Shown in pieces: positions 23,140-31,213 of a stretch of 63,912 bases of DNA (within the stretch, counting starts at the first letter, position 1; every line of letters starts with the position of its first letter). The DNA comes from Paenibacillus sp. J2TS4 (GTDB taxonomy: Bacteria > Bacillota > Bacilli > Paenibacillales > NBRC-103111): assembly GCF_018403245.1 (NCBI RefSeq), contig NZ_BOSH01000021.1, forward strand, positions 1-63,912. Direction: 5' to 3'. Both the position numbers and the translations under genes were made by a program. The notes beneath the pieces were generated by a model. That model worked only from the letters and a program-made list of their open reading frames with translations. It did not search any database and was not told the DNA's origin.

Positions 23140-24087
23140 ATGCCATATTGCGATCCAAAGTTAAAAATATTTACTTGTAATTCCAATCCCCAGCTAGCTC
23201 AGGAAATTGCTGATTATGTAGATGTTCCCCTCGGAAGCGCGGATATCGTCCGCTTCAGCGACGGGGAAATCCAAATCAAGCTCGAGGAAAGCGTGCGGGG
23301 GTCGAACGTTTTTTTAATCCAGTCAACATGCAGTCCGGTTAATGACCACCTGATGGAAGTTTTGGTGATGACGGATGCTCTCAAACGGGCGTCGGCCAAG
23401 AGCATTAATGTAGTTATCCCGTATTACGGCTACGCCCGACAGGATCGCAAGGCCAGATCCCGGGATCCGATTACGGCCAAGCTGGTAGCGAATCTGCTGG
23501 AAACTGCCGGTGCGCACAGGGTCATTGCTATGGATTTGCATGCGATGCAGATTCAAGGCTTCTTTGACATTCCGGTGGATCACTTATTGGGGGTTCCCAT
23601 TCTCGGTCAATATTTCCGGGATAAACAATTGAGCAACGTCGTTGTTGTCTCTCCAGACCATGGCGGGGTTGTCAGAGCAAGAAGACTGGCTGACTATTTG
23701 ACTGCTCCGCTGGCCATTATCGACAAGAGAAGGCCGGAGCCCAACGTTAGTGAAGTCATGAACATTATCGGAGACATCCGCGGGAAGACGGCGATCCTGG
23801 TGGATGATATTATTGATACAGCAGGTACGATGACGCTGGCTGCCAATGCGCTAATGGAATATGGCGCTCATGAAGTGTATGCTTGCGGAACCCATGCCGT
23901 TCTGTCGGGCCCGGCGATGCAGAGAATTGACGAATCTCCGATTCGTGAGCTGCTGGTCACCAACACGATCCCGATTCTTCATCGGGAGCCATCGAGTAAG
24001 ATCAAGACGCTTTCGGTAGCGTCTTTGCTGGGAGAAGCGATTATTCGCGTGCACGAGGAACAATCGATCAGCAATTTATTTGAATAG
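23140..24087 (+). CDS. prs: Ribose-phosphate pyrophosphokinase
   Basis: A 315-residue PRPP synthetase transferring pyrophosphate from ATP to ribose-5-phosphate, feeding purine, pyrimidine, NAD, His and Trp pathways. The cation site DLHAMQIQGFFDIPVD (about residue 131), the flexible loop RRPEPN and the PRPP loop ILVDDIIDTAGTM (about residue 219) are intact. Class I length. Ribosome binding site AAGGAGG. Placement beside glmU and downstream of purR fits central metabolism. Confidence 0.96.
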   Translation: MPYCDPKLKIFTCNSNPQLAQEIADYVDVPLGSADIVRFSDGEIQIKLEESVRGSNVFLIQSTCSPVNDHLMEVLVMTDALKRASAKSINVVIPYYGYARQDRKARSRDPITAKLVANLLETAGAHRVIAMDLHAMQIQGFFDIPVDHLLGVPILGQYFRDKQLSNVVVVSPDHGGVVRARRLADYLTAPLAIIDKRRPEPNVSEVMNIIGDIRGKTAILVDDIIDTAGTMTLAANALMEYGAHEVYACGTHAVLSGPAMQRIDESPIRELLVTNTIPILHREPSSKIKTLSVASLLGEAIIRVHEEQSISNLFE

Positions 24088-24132
24088 CTATAGTTTTGAA
24101 CCTCCAATTATAGGGTAAATTAACAATTAAGT

Positions 24133-24164
24133 AATATGCTCGGCGTTATGGCCGCATATTCTTT
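24133..24164 (+). terminator. Weak terminator-like hairpin between prs and rplY
   Basis: Arms AATATGC (24133-24139) and GCATATT (24154-24160) with an inner GGC/GCC pair, followed by CTTTAAT. The T-tract is short, so partial read-through is likely. Confidence 0.4.
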
Positions 24165-24188
24165 AATCTATGCTTGGAGGTGCTTTTT

Positions 24189-24803
24189 ATGTCGGCTTCC
24201 TTGATCGTGCAGCAACGGCCTGATTTAACGAAGTCCGAAAGAAAGCGATTGAGGCAGGAAGGATTTGTACCCGGCAGTGTATACGGTAAAACTTTGGGAA
24301 GTGTTTCCGTTTCGGTTAATAAAAAAGAGCTTGAACAGTTGCTAAGAAAGAACACTCACGGGGTTATCGACATGACGATGCCTGACGGGGGCAAACAGCC
24401 CGTCATGATTCAGCAGTTGCAGAAAGAGCCGCTTTCCGGGGAGTTGCTCCATATCGATTTCCATCTGATTCGTATGGATGAGCCTGTCCGCTCCATGATT
24501 CCGGTGGAAATTACCGGAGAAGCTCAGGGAGTTAAGGAAGGGGGCATTATGCAAGTCCGAGCCCATGAGCTGGAGGTCAAATGTCTTCCCCGCCACCTGC
24601 CCTCGTCGATTGCTGTCGATGTGTCCGGCTTAGGGATTGGGGATAACTTTACCGTATCGCAATTGAATACGCCCCAAGAGCTGGAGATTTTGTCGGAGGC
24701 GGATGAGGTGATCGTCTCGATTCTGGCTCCTCAGAAAAATGAGGAGGAAGAACCGCCTGCTGCGGAGGCAGAAGGAGAGCCGGCGAATGGGGAGCCGGAG
24801 TAA
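24189..24803 (+). CDS. rplY: 50S ribosomal protein L25 / general stress protein Ctc
   Basis: A 204-residue L25 of the long Ctc (TL5-like) type: an N-terminal 5S-rRNA-binding barrel (about 1-92, with RKRLRQEGFVPGSVYGK) and a C-terminal TL5 beta domain ending in an acidic, low-complexity tail rich in Glu, Pro and Ala. ATG at 24189 has GGAGG about eight bases upstream. In Bacillus it is stress-induced. It lies after prs and before pth, as in B. subtilis. Confidence 0.94.
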   Translation: MSASLIVQQRPDLTKSERKRLRQEGFVPGSVYGKTLGSVSVSVNKKELEQLLRKNTHGVIDMTMPDGGKQPVMIQQLQKEPLSGELLHIDFHLIRMDEPVRSMIPVEITGEAQGVKEGGIMQVRAHELEVKCLPRHLPSSIAVDVSGLGIGDNFTVSQLNTPQELEILSEADEVIVSILAPQKNEEEEPPAAEAEGEPANGEPE

Positions 24804-24845
24804 ATCATTAAATCGTCGAGCTTCTTCAAGAGACAGTACATATTT

Positions 24846-24891
24846 GGGCCCGGTTCCTTTTACTGAGAAAGGAACTCGGCCCTATTTGTTT
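24846..24891 (+). terminator. Terminator of rplY
   Basis: Fifteen-base arms GGGCCCGGTTCCTTT and AAAGGAACTCGGCCC (two internal mismatches) followed by a T-rich tract broken by other bases. Confidence 0.75.
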
Positions 24892-24919
24892 CTGCTCTGC
24901 ATCCTTGGATGCCTGATTT

Positions 24920-24991
24920 GTAAGGTGATTCTCTTGACTGTGCCTTACAGAACTTCAGCCAAGAAAGCCCTCGCCTTTAGGCAGGGGATGA
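24920..24991 (+). mobile_element. IS605-type right-end / omega-RNA-like remnant
   Basis: A GTAAGG/CCTTAC stem (24920-24925, 24943-24948) is followed by CCCTCGCC-TTTA-GGCAGGGG (24968-24987, one mismatch) and ATGAATAGG. Right ends of many IS200/IS605-family elements carry a hairpin with a TTTA loop closed by C-G, which is also the 3' end of the TnpB guide RNA. Only this end is recognisable; no gene precedes it. The call rests on motif shape and on the tnpB relic nearby. Confidence 0.45.
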
Positions 24992-24998
24992 ATAGGCT

Positions 24999-25034
24999 TA
25001 GGACAAGGGCTGTCTTTAGACAGCCCTTGTCCTA
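24999..25034. repeat. Perfect 16-bp inverted repeat with TTTA loop
   Basis: TAGGACAAGGGCTGTC (24999-25014), TTTA, and its exact complement (25019-25034). It has the same loop and closing pair as the right-end-like hairpin just upstream. No T-run follows, so it is not a standard terminator. Confidence 0.7.
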
Positions 25035-25070
25035 TAGTGATTTGTTGTAGTTGTGCATGAATACTGATAA

Positions 25071-25229
25071 AATCAACCTATAGGACAAGAATATAGAAGA
25101 TGGACGTTTCATCAATTGCTAATGTTTATCGCATACAAGGCGGCATTGCCGGGTATCCAAGTTGTAGAAGGAAACCCTGCATACACTTCGCAAAAGTGCC
25201 CTAAATGCGGGAAACGAAATAAGGCTTAA
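25071..25229 (+). pseudogene. tnpB: C-terminal fragment of an IS605-family TnpB (OrfB)
   Basis: A 52-codon remnant, open from just after a TAA (25068-25070) to its own TAA (25227-25229). It reads RRWTFHQLLMFIAYKAALPG, then VVEGNPAYTSQKCPKCGK. This is the familiar TnpB stretch W-F-QL-x-FI-x-YKA-x-x-GI-x-V followed by PAYTSQ-C-x-x-C, half of the zinc ribbon. The RuvC residues upstream and the second Cys pair are missing, so it cannot be active. The fragment stops just before the ribosome binding site of pth. Confidence 0.75.
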
Positions 25230-25258
25230 TTTACTTTTAAAGGTGGATGTGTTCGGCT

Positions 25259-25819
25259 ATGAAATGTTTTATCGGGCTCGGTAATCCGGGGAGAGCCTAC
25301 GAAAATACGAGACATAACGTCGGCTTCATGGCAGTAGATTGGTTTGCGCGCGAATTCGGAATAGCGGTTAAACAAAACAAATGCAAAGCTATGATGGGAG
25401 AAGGCGTCGTGCAGGGGAAGAAGGTATGGTTGATCAAGCCAATGACCTATATGAATTTGTCGGGGGAATCTCTACGCGCTTTTCTGGACTACTACAAATC
25501 GGAATTGGAGGACGTAACCGTTCTTTATGACGATCTGGATACCGCCTTCGGTAAGTACCGACTCCGGTATCAGGGAAGCTCGGGAGGGCATAACGGCATT
25601 AAATCGATCATTCAGCATACAGGCACCCAGACCTTTGACCGGATAAGAATTGGCATTTCCCGTCCCGCTCCGGGCTCGGATATCGCCGATTACGTCCTGT
25701 CTCCTTTTACAAAAGAAGAATTCAAACAGCTTCCGGATACGCTGGACCGAATATGTGAGGCGATGGTTTATTCGCTGGATCATACCTTTGAGCAAACGAT
25801 GGCTAAATATAACGGCTAG
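25259..25819 (+). CDS. pth: Peptidyl-tRNA hydrolase
   Basis: A 186-residue hydrolase (SpoVC) that frees tRNA from drop-off peptidyl-tRNAs. Motifs: FIGLGNPG at the N-terminus, NTRHNVG with the catalytic His, MTYMNLSGE, LYDDLDTAFG and GSSGGHNGIKSI. ATG at 25259 gives the normal family start; ATG 25247 is four codons upstream and too close to the AAAGGTGG site. It stands 29 bases after the tnpB relic. Confidence 0.95.
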   Translation: MKCFIGLGNPGRAYENTRHNVGFMAVDWFAREFGIAVKQNKCKAMMGEGVVQGKKVWLIKPMTYMNLSGESLRAFLDYYKSELEDVTVLYDDLDTAFGKYRLRYQGSSGGHNGIKSIIQHTGTQTFDRIRIGISRPAPGSDIADYVLSPFTKEEFKQLPDTLDRICEAMVYSLDHTFEQTMAKYNG

Positions 25820-25848
25820 CCGTCTCGGTCTGCATCCTGTTGTTCCAT

Positions 25849-25877
25849 GCTTAGAATTGATAAGATCCGGGCATACT
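25849..25877 (+). promoter_or_regulatory. Candidate sigma-F promoter of fin
   Basis: GCTTA (25849-25853), 15 bases, GGGCATACT (25869-25877). It fits the sigma-F consensus and matches the csfB promoter in its -10 except for one base, continuing with the same TGA. fin is sigma-F dependent in B. subtilis. Confidence 0.65.
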
Positions 25878-25911
25878 GAGAAGGAATAGGATGACTCCGG
25901 GAGGCATAAAC

Positions 25912-26142
25912 ATGTCAATAATTTATATATGCAGACACTGCAGAAGTAACGTAGGCCAGATTGATAGCGATATGGTGAGCGAGTCTCGGCTCGGGTTTCA
26001 ATTCTTGACCCCCGGCGAACGCAGAGATATAATATCGTATAACCCGGATGGGAATGTCACCGTTAAAGTCACTTGCGATTACTGCAAGGAAGCGTTGGAG
26101 GCCAACCCTGAGCTCTCCTTGCTGGGCAACCCGCTGCAATAA
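25912..26142 (+). CDS. fin: Anti-sigma-F factor Fin
   Basis: A 76-residue zinc-type protein with CRHC near residue 8 and CDYC near residue 57, plus the SRLGFQFLTPGERRDIISY core typical of Fin (YabK). Fin binds RNA polymerase/sigma-F late in engulfment to help the switch from sigma-F to sigma-G. ATG at 25912 has GGGAGG upstream; an in-frame ATG at 25891 lacks support. Together with csfB it gives the window both forespore sigma inhibitors, under similar promoters. Confidence 0.92.
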   Translation: MSIIYICRHCRSNVGQIDSDMVSESRLGFQFLTPGERRDIISYNPDGNVTVKVTCDYCKEALEANPELSLLGNPLQ

Positions 26143-26188
26143 TCGGAATATGTCCATATAGAGCGTTTATTACTGAGGAATGTTAATG

Positions 26189-26218
26189 GCCTTGGCAGTT
26201 CCGCCGAGGCTTCTTTTT
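26189..26218 (+). terminator. Terminator of the pth-fin unit
   Basis: Arms GCCTTGGC and GCCGAGGC (one wobble) around a 6-base loop, followed by TTCTTTTT. Confidence 0.82.
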
Positions 26219-26241
26219 GATTGTCGAGAGGAGTGAATTCA

Positions 26242-29200
26242 TTGCGGTCGCTAATTGAAGCGTTGTCTCAAGACACCGAATACCAAACCGTCGTATCCGG
26301 ATTACGATCCGGGATGCGAGAGCAGCTGATTGCCGGCTTGGCCGGTTCCTCGCGTCAGGTAATGATCGCAGCTTTGGCCGAGGAGCTTAAGCAACCGATT
26401 CTGGTGGTCACGCATAATATGTTTTCCGCGCAAAAGATTGTGGAGGATCTGAATGAGTTCCTTCCTTCCGAGCAGGTGCTGCTATTCCCGGCTCAGGAGC
26501 TGCTTGCTGCGGAAACGGCTGTGTCCAGTCCGGAAACGCTGGCCCAGCGTATTGATGCGCTAACGCGCTTGTCCGCCGGATTCCGGGGAATTCTGGTGAC
26601 TCCCTATGCAGGCTTGCGTAAGCTGCTGCCAAAGAACAAGGTTTTCTCAGAGGCGCTGTTCACCGTTAAAGTTGGAGAGGAACTGGATCTGGATTCTTTC
26701 CTGATCCGTATGACAGAGTTAGGCTATGAACGGGTGGACCAAGTAGAGAAAAAGGGAGAAATGAGTGTGAGAGGCGGGATCATCGATCTTTTCCCACTGA
26801 CCTCGCCAACCCCTTACCGAATAGAGCTGTTTGATGTCGAAGTGGATTCCATTAGAACGTTTGACGTCACTAATCAGCGTTCCATAGATAAAACAGATAC
26901 ATTGGTAATTCCCCCAAGCAAGGAGATTATTGCCGAAGGAAAGCGTTTTCTTAATGCGGCCGAGCATGCTTATGATTTGCTCCAGGAGCAATTGGCCAAA
27001 ATGACGGATCGCCAAGCGAAGGAAAAGCTGGATGAGGAAATCCGAAGCGACATAGAGCTGTTGAGGGAGCGGCAATCTTTTCTTGGAATCTACAAATATA
27101 TTTCCCTCCTATATCCGGAAAGACATACTTTACTGGATTATATGGACAAGGATACCTTGCTCATTCTGGATGAACCTTCCCGGCTGCTGGAAACCGCCAA
27201 GCAACTGGAGAGGGATGAGGCCGAATGGGTTACAGGCTTGCTGGAAGAAGGCAAAACCTTGCCGTCCTTTGTTCTTTCAAAAACTCATGACGTGCTGCTC
27301 TACCGCAGACCGTTCCCAACCCTGTACGTTTCTCTGTTTCTTCGCCAGGTTCCGCAAACTCAGCCGCAAAATATTGTCAACTTTATGAGCCGGGCCATGC
27401 AAAACTTCCATGGTCAAATGAATCTGCTGAAAGCGGAAACCGAGCGATGGAAAAAAAGCGGCTATAAGGTAGTTATGCTGGCCAGCGGAGAAGAAAGAAC
27501 GGAGAGAGTGCGCCGGGTGCTCCAGGATTACAAAATCGATGAACCGATTTTGTTGAACGGGAACCTTCAGAGTGGCTTTGAGCTGCCTTCCGTCCATCTC
27601 GTAGTGCTGACCGAAGGGGAGATGTTTTCCCAGAAGCAGCGCAAAGCCCGCAAAGTAGACAAGAAAATCGAAAATGCGGAACGGATCAAGAACTACCAGG
27701 AACTGAAGGTTGGCGATTATGTCGTACACGTCAACCATGGGATTGGCAAGTACGTCGGCATTGGGACTCTGGAAATCAACGGAATCCATAAAGATTATTT
27801 GCATATCTTGTATGCTGGCGGAGATAAGCTGTCCGTCCCTATCGATCAAATCGAGTTAATCCAAAAATACGTCGGTTCGGAAGAAAAAGAGCCGAAGGTT
27901 TATAAGCTGGGCGGAACAGAATGGAACCGGGTCAAGAGCAAGGTACGCTCTTCGGTTAAAGATATCGCGGATGATCTGATTAAGCTTTATGCGGAGAGAC
28001 AATCTACTCAAGGATATCCTTTCTCCAAGGATACGCCGTATCAGCAGCAATTCGAGAGTCTGTTTCCGTACGATGAGACTCCGGATCAGAATCGGGCGAT
28101 TGAAGAGATAAAGCAGGATATGGAGCAGTTGCGCCCCATGGATCGCTTGCTTTGCGGCGATGTCGGTTACGGCAAAACCGAGGTGGCCATTCGCGCGGCT
28201 TTCAAAGCCGCTATAGACGGCAAGCAGGTGGCCGTTCTCGTCCCGACGACTATTTTGGCGCAGCAGCACTATGAAACCTTCCGTGAGCGGTTCGCCGAAT
28301 ATCCGTTCAACATTCAAGTACTGAGCCGTTTTCGTTCCAAGAAGGAACAGAACGAAACTATAAAAGGAATTAAGACGGGGACCGTCGATATCGTCATTGG
28401 AACTCATCGGCTGTTGTCGGCAGATATAGTATTCAAAGAGCTGGGATTGCTGATTGTCGATGAGGAGCAAAGATTCGGGGTTTCCCATAAAGAGAAGCTC
28501 AAACGGTTTAAAACAAACGTCGATGTTCTGACATTGACTGCTACTCCTATTCCGCGTACTCTGCATATGTCTATGCTGGGGGTCCGGGACCTGTCCGTCA
28601 TAGAGACTCCTCCGGAGAATCGCTTTCCGGTGCAAACTTATGTGGTGGAGCACAGCAACGCTCTGGTCCGTGAGGCGATCGAGCGGGAATTGGCGAGAGA
28701 AGGTCAGGTTTATTATTTATTTAACCGGGTGCAGGGGATTCAACAAATTGCCGACCAGATATCGATGCTGGTTCCGGATGCCAAAGTGGCGGTTGCTCAC
28801 GGACAAATGTCCGAGCAGGAGTTGGAGAGAACGATTCTCGACTTCCTGGACGGGGAATACGATGTGCTTGTGAGCACGAGTATTATTGAAACCGGGGTCG
28901 ACATTCCTAACGTCAACACGCTGATCGTTCACGATGCCGATAAAATGGGGCTGTCCCAGCTTTATCAGCTGCGCGGAAGAGTAGGGCGTTCGAACCGGAT
29001 CGCTTACGCTTACTTCACCTATCAGCGGGACAAGGTGCTGACCGAGGTTGCCGAGAAAAGGCTGCAGGCTATAAAAGAATTTACAGAGCTTGGCTCCGGG
29101 TTTAAAATTGCAATGAGAGATTTGGCCATTCGCGGAGCGGGCAATCTGCTTGGGGCGGAGCAGCATGGCTTCATTGCTTCGGTCGGCTTTGACCTTTATT

Positions 29201-29763
29201 CTCAAATGCTGGCGGAGGAGATTGCTAAGCGCAAGCAGGAATTAGGCGGCGATGAGAAGCCGGAGCCCTCGTTCTGGAACACTCAGCTCGATCTTCATAT
29301 CGACGCATATTTGCCGTCGGATTATATTTACGATAGTATCCAGAAGATAGAGATTTACAAGAAGGTTGCGAATGTCACAACTTTGGAAGAGGCTGCCGAT
29401 CTCGAGGAAGAGCTCGTGGACCGGTTCGGCGATCTGCCTCCGGCTGTCAACAATTTATTGGCGGTGGCGAGGTTGAAGGTCTATGGCTCGCTGTATGCGA
29501 TAGAGTCGATCGTGCAAAAAGGGGACGACTATACTTTGCGGATTCATTCCAGTCAAAACGGAGCGATCGAAGGGAAGAAGCTGGTGGCGTTATCCCAGCA
29601 GTTTGAAGGCCGCATGAAAGTGAAACCCGGAGCTCAAATTGAAATCACTCTCAAATGCAAAGGTCTCAAGCCAGAACAATCCATAGCATTGTTAGACCGG
29701 TTTTTGGTACAATACAGGGAGGCTTTTAAAGAGAAGGGAGAATTGCAAAATGCCGTCAAATAA
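26242..29763 (+). CDS. mfd: Transcription-repair coupling factor Mfd
   Basis: A 1173-residue SF2 translocase that removes stalled RNA polymerase and recruits UvrA. The UvrB-homology N-terminus, the RNA-polymerase-interacting domain (KVGDYVVHVNHGIGKYVGI, about residue 490), Walker A GDVGYGKTEVA (about 638), DEEQRFGV, and the TRCF C-terminal domain are in order. TTG at 26242 is chosen because AGAGGAG lies nine bases upstream; an in-frame TTG at 26221 precedes that site. Its 3' end overlaps the next gene by 14 bases. Confidence 0.96.
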   Translation: MRSLIEALSQDTEYQTVVSGLRSGMREQLIAGLAGSSRQVMIAALAEELKQPILVVTHNMFSAQKIVEDLNEFLPSEQVLLFPAQELLAAETAVSSPETLAQRIDALTRLSAGFRGILVTPYAGLRKLLPKNKVFSEALFTVKVGEELDLDSFLIRMTELGYERVDQVEKKGEMSVRGGIIDLFPLTSPTPYRIELFDVEVDSIRTFDVTNQRSIDKTDTLVIPPSKEIIAEGKRFLNAAEHAYDLLQEQLAKMTDRQAKEKLDEEIRSDIELLRERQSFLGIYKYISLLYPERHTLLDYMDKDTLLILDEPSRLLETAKQLERDEAEWVTGLLEEGKTLPSFVLSKTHDVLLYRRPFPTLYVSLFLRQVPQTQPQNIVNFMSRAMQNFHGQMNLLKAETERWKKSGYKVVMLASGEERTERVRRVLQDYKIDEPILLNGNLQSGFELPSVHLVVLTEGEMFSQKQRKARKVDKKIENAERIKNYQELKVGDYVVHVNHGIGKYVGIGTLEINGIHKDYLHILYAGGDKLSVPIDQIELIQKYVGSEEKEPKVYKLGGTEWNRVKSKVRSSVKDIADDLIKLYAERQSTQGYPFSKDTPYQQQFESLFPYDETPDQNRAIEEIKQDMEQLRPMDRLLCGDVGYGKTEVAIRAAFKAAIDGKQVAVLVPTTILAQQHYETFRERFAEYPFNIQVLSRFRSKKEQNETIKGIKTGTVDIVIGTHRLLSADIVFKELGLLIVDEEQRFGVSHKEKLKRFKTNVDVLTLTATPIPRTLHMSMLGVRDLSVIETPPENRFPVQTYVVEHSNALVREAIERELAREGQVYYLFNRVQGIQQIADQISMLVPDAKVAVAHGQMSEQELERTILDFLDGEYDVLVSTSIIETGVDIPNVNTLIVHDADKMGLSQLYQLRGRVGRSNRIAYAYFTYQRDKVLTEVAEKRLQAIKEFTELGSGFKIAMRDLAIRGAGNLLGAEQHGFIASVGFDLYSQMLAEEIAKRKQELGGDEKPEPSFWNTQLDLHIDAYLPSDYIYDSIQKIEIYKKVANVTTLEEAADLEEELVDRFGDLPPAVNNLLAVARLKVYGSLYAIESIVQKGDDYTLRIHSSQNGAIEGKKLVALSQQFEGRMKVKPGAQIEITLKCKGLKPEQSIALLDRFLVQYREAFKEKGELQNAVK

Positions 29764-30844
29764 ACGCAGCAAGACTAGAGTGCTTGTCATAAGCCTTGCC
29801 CTGCTACTGATCATGGCTATGTTGAGCGCCTGTGGGGACAAGAACAAACCCGGGGCCGGAGCACAGGATGTAGATTTGGCCACCTATAAAGGCGGGTCCG
29901 TCACGCAAAAAGAGTTCGATACTTTTGTCAACACGGTTACTCTGTTTGATCCTCAATTTGCATCTGTCAAGGAAATTCCGGAATTTCAGGAATATTTGCT
30001 TAAACAAATGGCCGCTTTGGACATTATGATGGGACAAGTATCCGAGGAGAGCAAGAAGAAAGCCGAGGCTGAGGTTTCGAAGCAAATGGAAGAAATTAAA
30101 GGCTTCTACGAAACTCAGGGCAAGGACGCTCTGAAGGATCGATTGAAGGAACTGAACATTACCGAAAAAGATTTGGAAAACTATATTCAAAGCAGTATGG
30201 TAGTCATGACTGATCTCGACAGTAAAGTAACAGATGAACAAGTACAAGAATATTATGATAATCTCGTGAGCGAGAAAGTGTTGGATATCGCAACCGTCAG
30301 CCATATTCTTATTGGAACGCAAGATCCGGAGGGGAAAGAGATCCGAACTAAGGAAGAGGCTCTTACTCGTGCCAATGAAGTCAAAGGCATGCTGGATGGG
30401 GGAGCCGATTTCGCCGAGCTGGCGAAGCAGTATTCGGATGATCAGGGCTCCAAAGAAAACGGTGGTAAATATGAGAACGAACCATTATCTGCCAAAAAAT
30501 GGGTCCCTGAGTTCCAACAAGCGGCGGAAGAGCTGCCTGTAAACACGATCAGCGATCCGATCGAAACTCAATATGGATACCATATTATGAGAGTGGATTC
30601 CAGAGCGCCGCGCCCATTGGATGAGGTTAAGGATAAAATTCGGGAATCCATCACCTCCGAGCAAATCGGTACATTCATTGAGACTGAACTGCCTAACTAT
30701 GACTTTAAAACCAATCTGCCGGAGCCGGAAGCGCCTGAGGCGGAAACGCCTGATTCTGGTGAAGCTCCGGAATCAGACAAGCCTGCTGACGGGGGAACTC
30801 CAACCGAGTCGCCGGACCCATCGGCTTCCCCTGCTGCTCAATAA
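29750..30844 (+). CDS. PrsA/SurA-like peptidyl-prolyl isomerase lipoprotein
   Basis: A 364-residue lipoprotein. A positively charged start, a hydrophobic core and the lipobox LSAC (C28) direct it to the outer face of the membrane. A SurA-type N-terminal chaperone region (about 45-170) precedes a parvulin (PpiC) domain (about 180-285: VSHILIGTQDP, GGADFAELAKQYS, IETQYGYHIMRVDSR). The tail is rich in Pro, Glu, Asp and Ser. It should fold secreted proteins. It overlaps the mfd end, a location not found in B. subtilis. A second, non-lipoprotein paralogue lies at 52485. Confidence 0.9.
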   Translation: MPSNKRSKTRVLVISLALLLIMAMLSACGDKNKPGAGAQDVDLATYKGGSVTQKEFDTFVNTVTLFDPQFASVKEIPEFQEYLLKQMAALDIMMGQVSEESKKKAEAEVSKQMEEIKGFYETQGKDALKDRLKELNITEKDLENYIQSSMVVMTDLDSKVTDEQVQEYYDNLVSEKVLDIATVSHILIGTQDPEGKEIRTKEEALTRANEVKGMLDGGADFAELAKQYSDDQGSKENGGKYENEPLSAKKWVPEFQQAAEELPVNTISDPIETQYGYHIMRVDSRAPRPLDEVKDKIRESITSEQIGTFIETELPNYDFKTNLPEPEAPEAETPDSGEAPESDKPADGGTPTESPDPSASPAAQ

Positions 30845-30852
30845 TCCATTGG

Positions 30853-30886
30853 ACAAGCATTCCTTCATAGGGATGCTTGTTTTTTG
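30853..30886 (+). terminator. Terminator of the mfd-foldase unit
   Basis: Arms ACAAGCATTCC and GGGATGCTTGT around TTCATA, then a T-run. Confidence 0.88.
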
Positions 30887-31119
30887 TAGCAGCTTGTTCT
30901 TGGTGAGGCTGACTGAGGGGAATAGCGGTCGGAAACTTGTGAGAGGGGGAAACTGACGGAAGGGGATAATAGAAGAAGCTCGAGGGTAGAACAGCTGCGA
31001 AATTCCAATATTCGTCAAATGCTGGGCGGCTTTCAAAGTTCTATGGATTTCCATAGTGTCGGCAATTAACAGTGCATGGAGTGGATATTTATCTTTAATA
31101 CCGGATCTACAGTTTGAAA
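30887..31119. other. Gene-free stretch before spoVT
   Basis: No supported reading frame. It contains purine-rich sequence and a small hairpin CTATGG-ATTT-CCATAG (about 31041-31056) followed by TGTCGGCAATTAA. A similar arrangement (hairpin CTATA-TTC-TATAG, then TGTCGGCAATAAA) lies at about 21482-21504; the similarity is short and may be chance. Confidence 0.35.
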
Positions 31120-31150
31120 TGTATAAGATTTTGGAAATCGAAGAATACTT
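31120..31150 (+). promoter_or_regulatory. Candidate sigma-G promoter of spoVT
   Basis: TGTATA (31120-31125), 18 bases, AATACTT (31144-31150), close to the sigma-G consensus TGmATR-N18-CATwmTR. spoVT is sigma-G dependent in B. subtilis. Confidence 0.5.
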
Positions 31151-31213
31151 TAAATACACTTTTTCTCCAGTGAATCTGACTTCATCAAAGGAAAGAGAGG
31201 CATCAACGACAAT

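Noticed and set aside
27856..28653. 265-codon minus-strand frame inside mfd
   Set aside because: It is the antisense shadow of the highly conserved helicase motifs; no independent signals.
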